Below, one piece after another: positions 1 through 8,376 of a DNA stretch of 64,000 bases. Numbering within the stretch: the stretch's first letter is position 1; each line of letters starts with the position of its first letter. The translations under genes were made by a program, and so were the position numbers. Location of the stretch: the NCBI GenBank assembly GCA_026712715.1, contig JAPOPW010000062.1, forward strand, positions 1 through 64,000, in the 5' to 3' direction. Source of the stretch: Immundisolibacterales bacterium. GTDB lineage: Bacteria > Pseudomonadota > Gammaproteobacteria > HK1. Below the pieces are notes generated by a model. The model worked only from the letters and a program-made list of their open reading frames with translations. It did not search any database and was not told the origin of the DNA.

Positions 1-141
1 AACACTGAAATGCCCCTCTCCCCCGCTCCACACCGACCCTCCGGGCCATCAACCGCCGACCGACCTCTCGAAAACGCTCCGAAGAAAGCGAAACAACGCG
101 CCAGAAAACAAAATCGCGACCTTCATGCAACATGCGGGCTA
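1..141 (+). mobile_element. IS1380-type element, 3' noncoding end
   Basis: This stretch is a diverged copy of the reverse complement of 45438-45570, which lies behind a recognisable IS1380-family transposase C-terminus. Shared blocks include CATCAACCGCCGACCGACCT and the outer end CATGCGGGCTA at 131-141. The transposase itself would lie left of the window. The copy here reads left to right, opposite to the one at 45 kb. The family assignment rests entirely on that second copy, because no coding part is present here. Confidence 0.6.
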
Positions 142-325
142 ACGCACCGATGGTGCCCTTCCCGCCAGCGCCCGCCTTCGCATGAACGGACAGAAAGTTC
201 CGTGACTACAGGTCCTTACGGCCCGTCACATCCCGCGCCGCCGCGCGGCTTCCCCGACGAAACGCCACCGCGGCTGCTTCCTGCATTACCGCCCAGCCGC
301 GCGGCCCGAACAGGAAGCCGCGACC

Positions 326-556
326 ATGACCGAGAAATCCACCTTCGCCCGGCGCGTCCGCGCCGCCAAACCCCGAGCAGCCAAGTACGAAGTCCGCGAC
401 GAGTTCTGGTGCCCGCACATCGTCGCCATCGTCCGGCAGCTGATGCTGACCGGCTGCCGCTTCGGCGAGATCGCCGCGCTCGAATTGGACTGGCACTACT
501 GTGGCCGGTTGAGCAGACCGAAAGACAACTGGTGTTACCGCGTGGAGTGGGGTTAA
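326..556 (+). pseudogene. Tyrosine recombinase (integrase) remnant
   Basis: The 76-residue frame joins two separated parts of a phage-type integrase. Residues 1-26 resemble the N-terminal start of such integrases, with the pattern A-K-P-R-A-x-K-Y-x-V-R-D-E. Residues 29-55 then resemble the start of the catalytic domain, with LMLTGCRFGEIAALELDW, where the Arg of TGCRFGE matches the first catalytic Arg. The central arm and core-binding parts and everything after that point (HxxR, Tyr) are missing, so it cannot be active. It fits an internally deleted integrase of a lost genomic island. The frame ends at the palindrome at 555-588. Confidence 0.55.
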
Positions 557-588
557 CCCGACTATGCGGAGCTCCGCATAGTCGGGTT
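555..588. repeat. 34-bp perfect palindrome
   Basis: AACCCGACTATGCGGAG is followed directly by its exact reverse complement with no spacer, centred on GAGCTC. It lies between the integrase remnant and the three-Cys-motif cassette. It could be a strong bidirectional terminator stem, a recombination or inverted-repeat end, or two abutted transposon ends. No T-run follows, so a simple rho-independent terminator is less likely. Origin unknown. Confidence 0.85.
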
Positions 589-689
589 GACTTCAGGGAA
601 CGTGCTGGAAACAATGGCTGACGCTTGGTGCCTCGCCGACTCATCATACGGCGAATTGACACTCGGGCGGTCGATGGCGGCTCGCAACA

Positions 690-1409
690 CTATCCGCCCT
701 CCAGAGCAGGCATCTGATTCCAGGCGCGACCGTCCAGCATCCGGCCGGTCTTCTTCTTGAATGCACCGCCCCACTGCTTGAAGAAGAAGGGCACGCCGTT
801 CTCCAAGCAGTTGTCGCGAATGTCCCGTACCCACTCCGCCTCCATCGGTCGGGCTCCAGGGCCGGACTCTCCGCCGACAATGACCCAGCCGATTTCCTGA
901 AGCGACAGGTTCGGCAATGGACCCAGGAGTGGCTCGAGTGACAGGAACTTCGTCCGCGCACCCGTCTCCCCAAGCCGTTGCAGCCGTCCCAACCACCGCT
1001 CCGACTCGATGCTTGTCCCGAGCCAGATGTTCGGTGCCCAGCGAAGCCTGCGATTGAGTTGGGCTACCCGATCTGGCCGCTTGGTGAGCACCTGAAACGT
1101 ATGCTGGCTCGCGCGGTCCATCACGTCGAACACCGCTTCGATGAACGATGTCGGCACGGACTGATGAAACAGGTCGGACATGGAGTTTACAAACACCAAA
1201 CGTGGTTGTCGCCAGCGGGTGGGCTCATCGAGCGAGTCTTCATGGGTGCGGACGGCAAATCCGTCCCGGTACTTGTCCACGCCCATCGCGCGCAGCCGCC
1301 GCGCCATGCGTTCCGCGTAACAGTGCTTACAACCATGACTGATCTTGGTGCAGCCGGTCACCGGGTTCCAGGTGACCTCGGTCCATTCGATTGTGGAACG
1401 CGTGGCCAT
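690..1409 (-). CDS. Three-Cys-motif protein, DUF5131 (phage Gp37/Gp68 family)
   Basis: The 239-residue protein opens with [12 protein letters not shown] and has cysteines at 20, 27 and 30 (C-x6-C-x2-C), the conserved triple of the DUF5131/Gp37-Gp68 family. Later motifs are [20 protein letters not shown], the LGTSIES segment, [22 protein letters not shown] and FFFKQWG, all in family order, so it looks complete. The cysteine triple resembles a radical-SAM cluster site; that chemistry is inferred. The gene starts 2 nt after the stop of the TcmP gene at 1412-2275, so the two are one unit. Base composition is lower in GC than the genes to the right, in line with acquisition. The cellular role of the family is unsettled. 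Confidence 0.85.
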   Translation of the reverse strand: MATRSTIEWTEVTWNPVTGCTKISHGCKHCYAERMARRLRAMGVDKYRDGFAVRTHEDSLDEPTRWRQPRLVFVNSMSDLFHQSVPTSFIEAVFDVMDRASQHTFQVLTKRPDRVAQLNRRLRWAPNIWLGTSIESERWLGRLQRLGETGARTKFLSLEPLLGPLPNLSLQEIGWVIVGGESGPGARPMEAEWVRDIRDNCLENGVPFFFKQWGGAFKKKTGRMLDGRAWNQMPALEGG

Positions 1410-1411
1410 GT

Positions 1412-2275
1412 CTACAGGTGCTCCAGAATGTGCTTGGCAATCCGTTTCGCGGTACCGATAGCCTTCGGACTGTCGTTCCCGACGCAGAACAGCAGCTCGA
1501 ACAGTACAGAGTTCTTCGAATTCCTGAGCGGTCGGGATACCTCCAGAAACCTGGATCCGAACAACCTCGCCAGTTGATCCTTGTAGATTCGCAGCAGCCC
1601 ATCACTACCTGGGTCGCGCCCGAATTCTTCGTCGCCGAACAGGGTCCCCTGAGGGCTCTTGCCATACAACTCTCGCCAGCTATCGCCACCAAATACGGTC
1701 GTCAAACGTCGCACCCAAGCGGAGTCGATATCATCGGGCAGCCTCCGGGTTGGGAGCATCCGCTGGATCGCGCCCACCGGGAACAGAATCCACATATCCA
1801 GAGCCTTGAATTCGGAAATCCGCCGTACCGTTTCCCATTCAACCTCGGTTGCGAACGGATCGAGGAACAGCACCCCGCGCGATTTACGCCAGTCTTCTTG
1901 CAGCGATATCAGGAATTGGTTGGCATCGGAACGGATGATCTCAACGCACTGTCCAGAGTGGGTGCCTTTCAAATCTTCCAATTCGGAGCACCGATCCAAA
2001 TCTTGCTCGACGAATATCAGGCGGTCAAAGCGCTTGTCCTGAATGTTGAGTGCAATTCCCGCTGAGCCACGAATGAGCTCCTGCAGGTCCTCGCAGTCCT
2101 TGCCTGGCAGTGCAACGCGTCCGGTACCGGCGAAGGCGTCAACATACATCAGACTGAAAGGCTGATTCTTGAGCGCCGTCGTGTAGGCATCCAGATAACG
2201 CTGCAGAATACTCAGCTTCTCCCGCGTCCACAGGCCGCCGAATGCCTGGGATTCCGTGCCGATTCTTGCATTCAT
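1412..2275 (-). CDS. tcmP: Three-Cys-motif partner protein TcmP
   Basis: The 287-residue protein matches the TcmP family: an early G-G-L-W-T-R-E-K-L segment, then [10 protein letters not shown] and a later [12 protein letters not shown]. These resemble motif I and IV regions of methyltransferase-fold proteins. The start at 2275 is preferred because it lies in an ATGA overlap with the upstream frame and begins MNARIG; a longer in-frame extension to 2434 reads as junk. TcmP genes are typically found beside DUF5131 genes, as here. Function is unproven; the fold suggests nucleotide or nucleic-acid modification, and island context makes a defence or modification role possible (inference). Confidence 0.85.
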   Translation of the reverse strand: MNARIGTESQAFGGLWTREKLSILQRYLDAYTTALKNQPFSLMYVDAFAGTGRVALPGKDCEDLQELIRGSAGIALNIQDKRFDRLIFVEQDLDRCSELEDLKGTHSGQCVEIIRSDANQFLISLQEDWRKSRGVLFLDPFATEVEWETVRRISEFKALDMWILFPVGAIQRMLPTRRLPDDIDSAWVRRLTTVFGGDSWRELYGKSPQGTLFGDEEFGRDPGSDGLLRIYKDQLARLFGSRFLEVSRPLRNSKNSVLFELLFCVGNDSPKAIGTAKRIAKHILEHL

Positions 2276-2598
2276 GCCCCGAGATCCCGCAAATTGAAGC
2301 TCTCGATACCATGGGTGCCGAGATTCCGGACGTCCCGAAGGGTCCGGATTGGCTCCGGCTTTCCGGTCAGATCCTGGTCTTGGCCGTCGGTGACCTCGCC
2401 GCGGCTGACAAAGGGCTGGAGGTTCGATCCACAACGGGCGCCGCAGGGCGTGTCGAGGTAGACGGCCTGTACCTGCCAGCCCAGGCCCTCCTGCTCCGCC
2501 GTCACCGCCCCCACCAGTAGGCTATTCGCGCGATCCCAGCCGGCGTGCGAATGGGACTTGATGTCGCGACCTGTACTACGCCTTCCTTGCTGCGTCAT
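2272..2598 (-). pseudogene. Adenine-specific DNA methyltransferase remnant (Mod-like)
   Basis: This 108-residue frame resembles the catalytic-motif region of site-specific DNA methyltransferases: W-D-R-A-N-S-L-L-V-G, then VYLDTPCGARCGSNLQPFV and a charged D-G-x-D-x-D-L-T segment followed by R-T-L-R-D. In intact relatives the site reads D-P-P-Y; here it is D49-T50-P51-C52, so catalysis should be lost. Intact enzymes are several hundred residues long, and both the N-terminal part and the target-recognition part are absent. Its stop overlaps the tcmP start as ATGA, so it may still be transcribed and couple translation. Similarity was judged by eye. Confidence 0.5.
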
Positions 2599-2682
2599 GG
2601 GTTGCCTCGATCATTGCCTATCCGCGGCACTCTGGCGGGACCCACGGATCACGCTGCCGCGACTGCTGTATCAATTGGCATC

Positions 2683-4446
2683 TTACCCACGGCAAGGGCT
2701 CACTATATGAGCCTCTCTTGACATTGGACAAATCTCCGAATCGTGTTCCGGGTGGGACGAGGCCGGGCCGATCGACTCAGCACGGGTGCCGTCGGGGCCG
2801 CCCACCTCCGCGATGACGTGCCGGGTCGCGTGGCCGAAGGTCGGGAGGATCGCGGAGTGCCGTCCGGCCCCACCCGCGACCACGACGATGAGGTCGTCCG
2901 GCCGCGTGCAGAAACGCACCCCGTCCCGGCCCCGGGGGCCGATGAGATGATCCGGAAACCGCGCCTCGAGCACGTCGACCATCGCCTCCGACACCACCGC
3001 GCGGGGCACGACGGCGTGCTCGCTCAGGAACCGCCTGACGTCCGCCTTCGAGAATCCGGCCGCGGCCACCACCTCGGCGTGCTCGGGCCCGAGGACGACC
3101 ACCGGCTCGCCCTCGAGATAGAAGTTGTTCGCCCCGGTGGACGCGAGGGTCCCCGCGACGGTGAGCAGGATCTCCTCGCCCGTGCGGCCGTAGTGGTCGT
3201 TCACGTTGTGCGGCCCTTCGACCCCGCATACGGTCACCGTGCTCGCATCCGGCGAAAAGCCGTTCTCGACGTGCCACGGGTCCCAGGGACTCGCCGCGAC
3301 GTTCTCCGCGAAGCAGAAGGAGTACTTCGCGGGAGAGCCCATCGTCGCGCGGTCGAGCACGCCCGGCGCGGCGCCGCCGATGTTGAGGAGGATGAAGCGG
3401 ACCGCCCGGCCGATGGACGCGTTGGCCCGCCGCCCCTGCCCGAACGCGTTGTACGCGCCGTTGATCTCGAGCGTGTCGGCGAGCGGACCGTTCACCATCA
3501 CGAGCACCGTGCACGGATGGGTGGTCGACTGGAGGGCCTTCAGGTTGAAGCGCGGGTCGCACATCGCCCGGGTGGCGGCCACCACCACCGGGAAGTGGGC
3601 CGGCTCGCAGCCCGCCATCACCGCGTTCACCGCGAGCTTGGCCGCGGTGGCCCGCCCGAGGCGCGGCTCCACCACCCCGACCTCCTCCTCCGGATTCCGA
3701 TCGCCCAGCATCGCCTCGCACCGCTCCCGGGTCGGGGGGACGATGGGGAGCCCGTCCGTCCAGCCGCGCTGATGGAAGATCCGGTTCACCGCGTCGAACG
3801 AATCGGGGGCGCGCACCGTCTCCGGCGCATCGGGGGCGTTGTAGTCGCTCTCGAAGAGGGAGCGGTAGCGGAGCCGGTTCCTCGACACCACCTGCTTGGA
3901 GCGGTAGTGCTCCTCGAGGCGGGTCGCGTCGCCGGTCAACCCCTCGACGATCTCGTCGATGACACCGCCGGCGAGCTCCGCCACCTCGTCGGGGCTCCGC
4001 CGGGCGAGGGGATGGGGCACCACCACGGTGGGAAGGCCGGGAAGGTCCCAGCCGGTCGCTTCCGCCTTCGCGAGCGCGAAGAACTCGTCGGTGCAGATGG
4101 CGACGACCGGGGTGCCGCGTCGCTCGAGCTCGATGCTGTCATGGATACACCACGACGTGCACGATCCTCAGTCGGCGATCGCGGCCGCGACGACGTCGCA
4201 CTCCGCGATGAACTCCTCGGTGAAGCGGGCCGGCGACGACGCCTCCTTGTGGAACCAGCGGAAGTCCGTCACCCCGTGGCGCTCGCGAAGGAGCGACTCG
4301 ACGTTCTCGAGGAGCACGTCCGCGTTCTTCTTGTCGTTGGCGAAGAGCCCCACCGTCGTGTCCGGCCCGAGGGCGGGCGGCCGCGGCACGAGGGGCGAAG
4401 GGCGCTCCTCGAACACCGCGCAGGGGTTCATCAGCTCGGCGGCCAT
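2683..4446 (-). CDS. UGSC-family selenoprotein (in-frame TGA = Sec93)
   Basis: Read through one in-frame TGA at 4168-4170, this gives 587 residues from ATG 4446, preceded by GGGAG. The TGA falls exactly in the motif U-G-S-C-T-S-W-C-I-H-D (Sec93, Cys96, Cys100), the signature of the UGSC (seleno)protein family known from marine metagenomes. Reading frame and protein-like sequence continue on both sides: residues 1-92 include TTVGLFANDKKN and F-R-W-F-H-K, and 104-135 include ELERRGTPVVAICTDEF. A second region from about residue 195 (RGWTDGLPIVPPT, then a conserved-looking MAGCEPAHFPVVVAA stretch) extends to about 560. A U-x-x-C pair suggests thiol/selenol redox chemistry; the substrate is unknown. 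It follows a CoA ester lyase gene by 83 nt. Standard calling would give only a GTG-start fragment, 2683-4026. Confidence 0.8.
4143..4167 (-). promoter_or_regulatory. Candidate SECIS-like hairpin after the UGA
   Basis: Immediately 3' of the TGA the message can fold: GGA pairs with UCC at the base, a 3-nt bulge UCG, then UGCAC pairs with GUGUA around the six-base loop GUCGUG. A G/U-containing apical loop just after UGA is what bacterial SECIS elements look like. The loop here is only about 11 nt past the UGA, slightly closer than usual, and short stems are common in GC-rich DNA, so this is tentative. Confidence 0.3.
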
Positions 4447-4529
4447 CTCGTGGTCTCCCTTTTCCGGCGTTCCGTTACGTACCGTAGCGCGTCGCGATCC
4501 GCTGCTCGCTCGACTCGCGACGCGGGCGT

Positions 4530-5462
4530 TCAGCCGCCGTCCCCGGGCTCTCCGCCGGCCGCCTCGCCGGCCCGCGCGTCGATCGAGGCGGCGAGCTCGA
4601 GCAGCTCGCGGGCGGTCGTCACCATCGCGTAGTCCACCATGTCGCCCTCGTAGGTGACGGCGGCGCTTCCGCGGCGCTCGGCCTCCTCCATCGCCGCAAT
4701 GAGGCCGCGGGCGTGGGCGAGCTCGGCCTCGTTCGGGGTGAACGTCTCGTTCACGATGGGCACGTGGGTGGGGTGCATCACCACCATGCCCCGGAAGCCG
4801 AAGCGGCGGTTGAGGGCGGCGTCCGCGCGCAGCCCGTCGAGATCGCGGATGTCCCACCAGGACGTGACCATCGGGTACTCGACCCCCGCCGCGCGCGCGT
4901 CGAGCACCGCCCGCGACCTCAGGTAGTGGGTCTCGGTGCCGTCCTTCGTCCACTGGTAGCCGACGGCGCGCGCCGCGTCCCCGCCCGGACCGCAGCCGAG
5001 CATCATGCTCGTCGCGCGCGGGCTTGCGCGCAGGATGTCGCAGGCGTCGCGCATCGCGCCCGCGGTCTCGAGGTCGAGCGGGGTGGCCACCGACCCCGGC
5101 TCCAGGCCGGCCCGCTTCTCGAGGTGGGTGAGAAGAGAGTCGAGCTCGCGCAGGTCGTCGGCGGACTCCACCTTGGGGAGGCGCACCGCCTGGAGGGCGG
5201 GGCCGACGATCGCCTCGAGATCGTCCAGGGTGAGACCGGTCGCGAAGCCGTTGATCCGGACCGACCGGTCCTGCCCCGCGGCCGAGAGGGCCTCGAGCGA
5301 CTCCCGGACGAGGCCCCGGGCATGTAGCTTGTCGGGCACCGGGACCGAATCCTCGAGGTCGAGGATGAGCATGTCCGCTCCGGCCTTTATCGCCTTCGGC
5401 ACCCAGTCGGGCTTGTGCCCGGGCACGAACAGGGCGGACCGGTGGAGCCGCCCGCCTTTCAT
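4530..5462 (-). CDS. CoA ester lyase (HpcH/HpaI aldolase / CitE-like)
   Basis: The 310-residue protein has the CitE/malyl-CoA-lyase layout: R-S-A-L-F-V-P-G-H at 8-16, the metal/CoA motif ILDLEDSVP with Asp35, Glu37 and Asp38, an R-I-N-G-F segment, VRLPKVES, and G-M-V-V-M-H-P near the C-terminus. Such enzymes cleave or form 3-hydroxyacyl-CoA esters such as malyl-, citramalyl- or beta-methylmalyl-CoA in a Mg-dependent aldol reaction; the exact substrate cannot be read off. It lies upstream of the UGSC gene on the same strand. Full length for the family. Confidence 0.85.
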   Translation of the reverse strand: MKGGRLHRSALFVPGHKPDWVPKAIKAGADMLILDLEDSVPVPDKLHARGLVRESLEALSAAGQDRSVRINGFATGLTLDDLEAIVGPALQAVRLPKVESADDLRELDSLLTHLEKRAGLEPGSVATPLDLETAGAMRDACDILRASPRATSMMLGCGPGGDAARAVGYQWTKDGTETHYLRSRAVLDARAAGVEYPMVTSWWDIRDLDGLRADAALNRRFGFRGMVVMHPTHVPIVNETFTPNEAELAHARGLIAAMEEAERRGSAAVTYEGDMVDYAMVTTARELLELAASIDARAGEAAGGEPGDGG

Positions 5463-5950
5463 GCCCGGACCGCTCCGTCACTCGCGGGAGCGCGATGCCC
5501 CTGCCCACGGACCGGCCGCGGCGGCCCGTTCGTTCGGCGGCAAGTCACCGCGGTCCGTTTCCGCAAACGACCGGCGGCCGTCCGGAACCGCAACCTCGCT
5601 CCGATTTCCATGCAATCTCGCTCCGGCGTTGAGCCCGTCTCTCGAATCCGGCTCGAGAGTTTATCCCGGCTCCCGCGCGCGGTGCACGGCGGGCCGGGCC
5701 AGAGGTCACGGTTGCGAGCATCCGGACCGGCCGGGTCGCCACCCGCGCCGACGCGTCGAAGACGCGGAACAAACCAGGTCGTGCGCTACCCCCGGCCGGA
5801 CAGCCCACTCGACGCTCGTCCAGGAGAACGCTCCGAACCGCCCACCGGTCTCGGCACGGATGCCGGTCGCTCCATTGTCGTTCTTTCCCGGGAGGAACCG
5901 GTCCGCATCCCCCGCCGTGGTGGGCAGCGGGCACCATTGCCGAGGCAGCG
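5463..5950. other. Intergenic stretch without a convincing gene
   Basis: About 490 bp between the CoA ester lyase start and the Nudix remnant. All open frames are low-complexity Arg/Pro/Ser translations typical of high-GC noncoding DNA. It should hold the promoter of the leftward lyase-UGSC pair, but no clear -35/-10 pair is visible. The phrase CTCGCTCCG occurs twice (near 5594 and 5617). Confidence 0.5.
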
Positions 5951-6121
5951 TTGACGGCTACGACGAGTCAGGAGATCGTCAGAGTGGTCGACGAGGAGAG
6001 CCGCCCGGTCGCCGAGCTGCCCCGGCACCTCGCGCGGGGCGAGAATCTCCCCCATCGGGCGATCTGCATCTTCGTCTTCGACCGGCGCGGTCGGCTGCTC
6101 GTGCAGCGGCGTACCGCGACA
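5951..6121 (+). pseudogene. Truncated Nudix hydrolase (N-terminal 57 codons)
   Basis: From a TTG start, the first 57 codons read like the N-terminus of YfcD/isopentenyl-isomerase-like Nudix proteins: V-V-D-E-E-S-R-P-V, then LPHRAICIFVFDRRGRLLVQ and R-R-T-A-T. After Thr57 the similarity stops, 4 bp before the stop codon of the convergent acyl-CoA synthetase. The Nudix box (GX5EX7REUXEEXGU) is absent, so the product cannot be active. The break looks like a deletion that brought the two genes tail to tail. Confidence 0.6.
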
Positions 6122-6125
6122 CCAC

Positions 6126-8081
6126 TCAGGCGGTGCCGGCGACCCGCTTCAGCTCCTCGATCGCCTCGGGGTTGAGGAGGGCCGTGAGGTCTCCCGGTTC
6201 GCCTCCGGTGACCACCGCCTTCACCACCCGGCGCAGGATCTTCGTGTTGCGGGTCTTCGGAAGGTCGGAGACGAAGAGCTGGCGCTTCGGACGAAACGGG
6301 CGCCCGAGCCCGGCCCCGACCGCATCTGCAATGGCGCGCTCGAGCTCCGGCCCGGGCTCCACCCCGGCCGCCGGTACCATGGCGAGCAGCAGCGCCTGCC
6401 CGGAGACCGGGTCCGGGACTCCGACCGCGGCTGCCTCGGACACCGACCCCGTCGCGAGGGCGAGCCCTTCGATCTCGGCCGGTCCGGTGCGCTTGCCCGC
6501 AATCTTGAGCGTGTCGTCCGAGCGCCCTTCCACGAACCACTGCCCGTCCTCGTCCCGGCGCGCCCAGTCGCCCTGCCGCCAGAGCCGTCCGGCGTACCGG
6601 TTCCAGTAGGTCTCGAGGTAGCGCTCCGGATCGCGCCACACCCCGCGGGTCATGCCGATGTTGGCTTCGCGGAGCACCAGCTCCCCGACCTCGCCGACCG
6701 CGACCGTCCGACCCGCTTCGTCGACGATGTCGGCGCTCACCCCGAGGGTCTCCGCGTTGAAGCTGCACGGCTTGAGGGGCCGGAGCGGAATCGAGACCAG
6801 GATCGCACCGGCGAGCTCGGTGCCGCCGGTGATGTTGAGGATCGGCATCCGCCCGCCCCCCACGGTGTGGAAGAGCCAATTCCAGGCTTCCTCGGTCCAC
6901 GGCTCCCCCGTGGAGCTCGCGCACCGGAGGGACGAGAGGTCGTACGGCGCGACCGCCCCGTCCCCGTGCCGCATGAGGCTGCGGATCGCGGTCGGGGCGA
7001 CTCCGAGATAGCTGACGCGATGGTCCTGCACGAGCCTCCACATCCTCCCCGGCTCCGGGTAGTCGGGCACCCCCTCGGCAATTACCAGGCACCCGCCCCC
7101 GAGGGTCGCGATGGCGAGCTGCATCGGCCCCACCACCCAGCCGAAGTCGCTCATCCACAGCATCCGGTCGATTTGCCTGAAGTCCATGCACAACAGGAAG
7201 TCGACCGCCATCTTGACGACGTAGCTGCAATGGGTGTGCACGGTCCCCTTGGGCCTTCCGGTGCTGCCGGAGGTGTAGATGAGCATGGAGACCGCCTCGG
7301 CATCCATGAGTTCGCAATCGATCCGGTCCGCCTGCCCGTCCGTGAGGTCGCTCCAGCGCCGGTCGCGCGCCTCGTTCCAGCGGACGGGCTCGCCGAGGTG
7401 CTCGTACACGACGACGTGCCGGAGGGATGCGACCCGGTCCGCCGCCGCGTCGAGGGTCGCCTTCATCGGAACCGTCACCCCGCGCCGCCAGGTCGCGTCC
7501 ACGGTCAGCACCGCCTTCGCGCCCGCGTCCTGGAGCCGGTCCCGGATCGCGTCCGGACCGAACCCGGAGAAGAGGGGCACCACCACCGCCCCGATGTGCT
7601 GGACGGCGAAGAAGGCGGCGGTCACCTCCGGAATCATGGGCATGTAGAGTCCGATCGCGTCACCCGGTCCGAGTCCGAGGGAGCGAAGCCCCCCCGCGAG
7701 CCGGCAGATCTGCCGGTCGAACTCCCGGTAGGTCCACTCGCGCACGTCGCCCCGCTCGCCCTCCCAGCGGATGGCGGGCCGGTCCTCGACGGGCGTCCCC
7801 CGATGGCGCTCGATGCAGTTGACGACCACGTTCGTGCGACCGCCGATGCACCACTTCGTCCAGGCGAGCCCGCCGCTCGTGTCCCGGACCCTCGCGTAGG
7901 GGACGGGAAACCTCAGGTCCAGGTGTGCGATCGCGGCGTTCCAGAACCGCTCCGGGTCTTCCTTGCACCATGCGAGGAGCGCGTCGTAGTCGTGCCCTTC
8001 GACGCCGGCGTGCCGCATGAAGGGCACGAGGTTGCACGATTCCATCTGCTCGGGGGTCGGTCGCCAGGCGAATCGGCTCAT
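6126..8081 (-). CDS. Acyl-CoA synthetase, acetyl/acetoacetyl-CoA synthetase-like
   Basis: This 651-residue ANL-superfamily ligase activates a carboxylic acid to its CoA thioester through an acyl-adenylate. Visible motifs are MLIYTSGSTGRPKGTVHTH (P-loop-like A3), the LNITGGTELAG region, the WRQGDWARRDEDG region, GRSDDTLKIAGKRTGP and the C-terminal T-K-I-L-R-R, whose Lys is the catalytic residue. The N-terminal W-N-A-A-I-A-H-L-D and W-T-K-W-C-I-G-G match the acetyl-CoA-synthetase N-domain. ATG 8081 is chosen because GAGGAG lies just upstream; frames further up are Arg-rich and noncoding. Substrate not determinable. Confidence 0.88.
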   Translation of the reverse strand: MSRFAWRPTPEQMESCNLVPFMRHAGVEGHDYDALLAWCKEDPERFWNAAIAHLDLRFPVPYARVRDTSGGLAWTKWCIGGRTNVVVNCIERHRGTPVEDRPAIRWEGERGDVREWTYREFDRQICRLAGGLRSLGLGPGDAIGLYMPMIPEVTAAFFAVQHIGAVVVPLFSGFGPDAIRDRLQDAGAKAVLTVDATWRRGVTVPMKATLDAAADRVASLRHVVVYEHLGEPVRWNEARDRRWSDLTDGQADRIDCELMDAEAVSMLIYTSGSTGRPKGTVHTHCSYVVKMAVDFLLCMDFRQIDRMLWMSDFGWVVGPMQLAIATLGGGCLVIAEGVPDYPEPGRMWRLVQDHRVSYLGVAPTAIRSLMRHGDGAVAPYDLSSLRCASSTGEPWTEEAWNWLFHTVGGGRMPILNITGGTELAGAILVSIPLRPLKPCSFNAETLGVSADIVDEAGRTVAVGEVGELVLREANIGMTRGVWRDPERYLETYWNRYAGRLWRQGDWARRDEDGQWFVEGRSDDTLKIAGKRTGPAEIEGLALATGSVSEAAAVGVPDPVSGQALLLAMVPAAGVEPGPELERAIADAVGAGLGRPFRPKRQLFVSDLPKTRNTKILRRVVKAVVTGGEPGDLTALLNPEAIEELKRVAGTA

Positions 8082-8376
8082 GCGGGGCTCCTCGGCGGAA
8101 AGGGGGAAGGACAGGGCGGGGACGAACCGAACGGGCGGGGCCGGTCGGCGAATGATCGCACGGCGACGCGGGCCTCGCGCCGCCATGCGCTCTCCGCGGC
8201 GCCGCGTCGGCACCCCGGCGGCCAACTCGCCGCACGACCGCACCCTCACGCCGGAGGCGCCGCCGCGTCATCGCCGGCGATACGGTCTTGCCAGCGGCTC
8301 GGCAACCCGAAGGAGGACCGTGCGCAACCGGGAGCGCGTATGATCGCGCCCGCGTACCGGCGACCGCGGAACACCG

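Noticed and set aside
4168..4170. Reading the TGA as an ordinary nonsense mutation in a pseudogene.
   Set aside because: It falls exactly on the Sec position of a known selenoprotein motif, and there is no other lesion across 587 codons, so recoding is the better explanation.
2743..4632. A 629-codon open frame on the plus strand opposite the UGSC gene.
   Set aside because: The translation is Arg/His/Gly-rich without domain character; it is an antisense shadow caused by high GC third positions.
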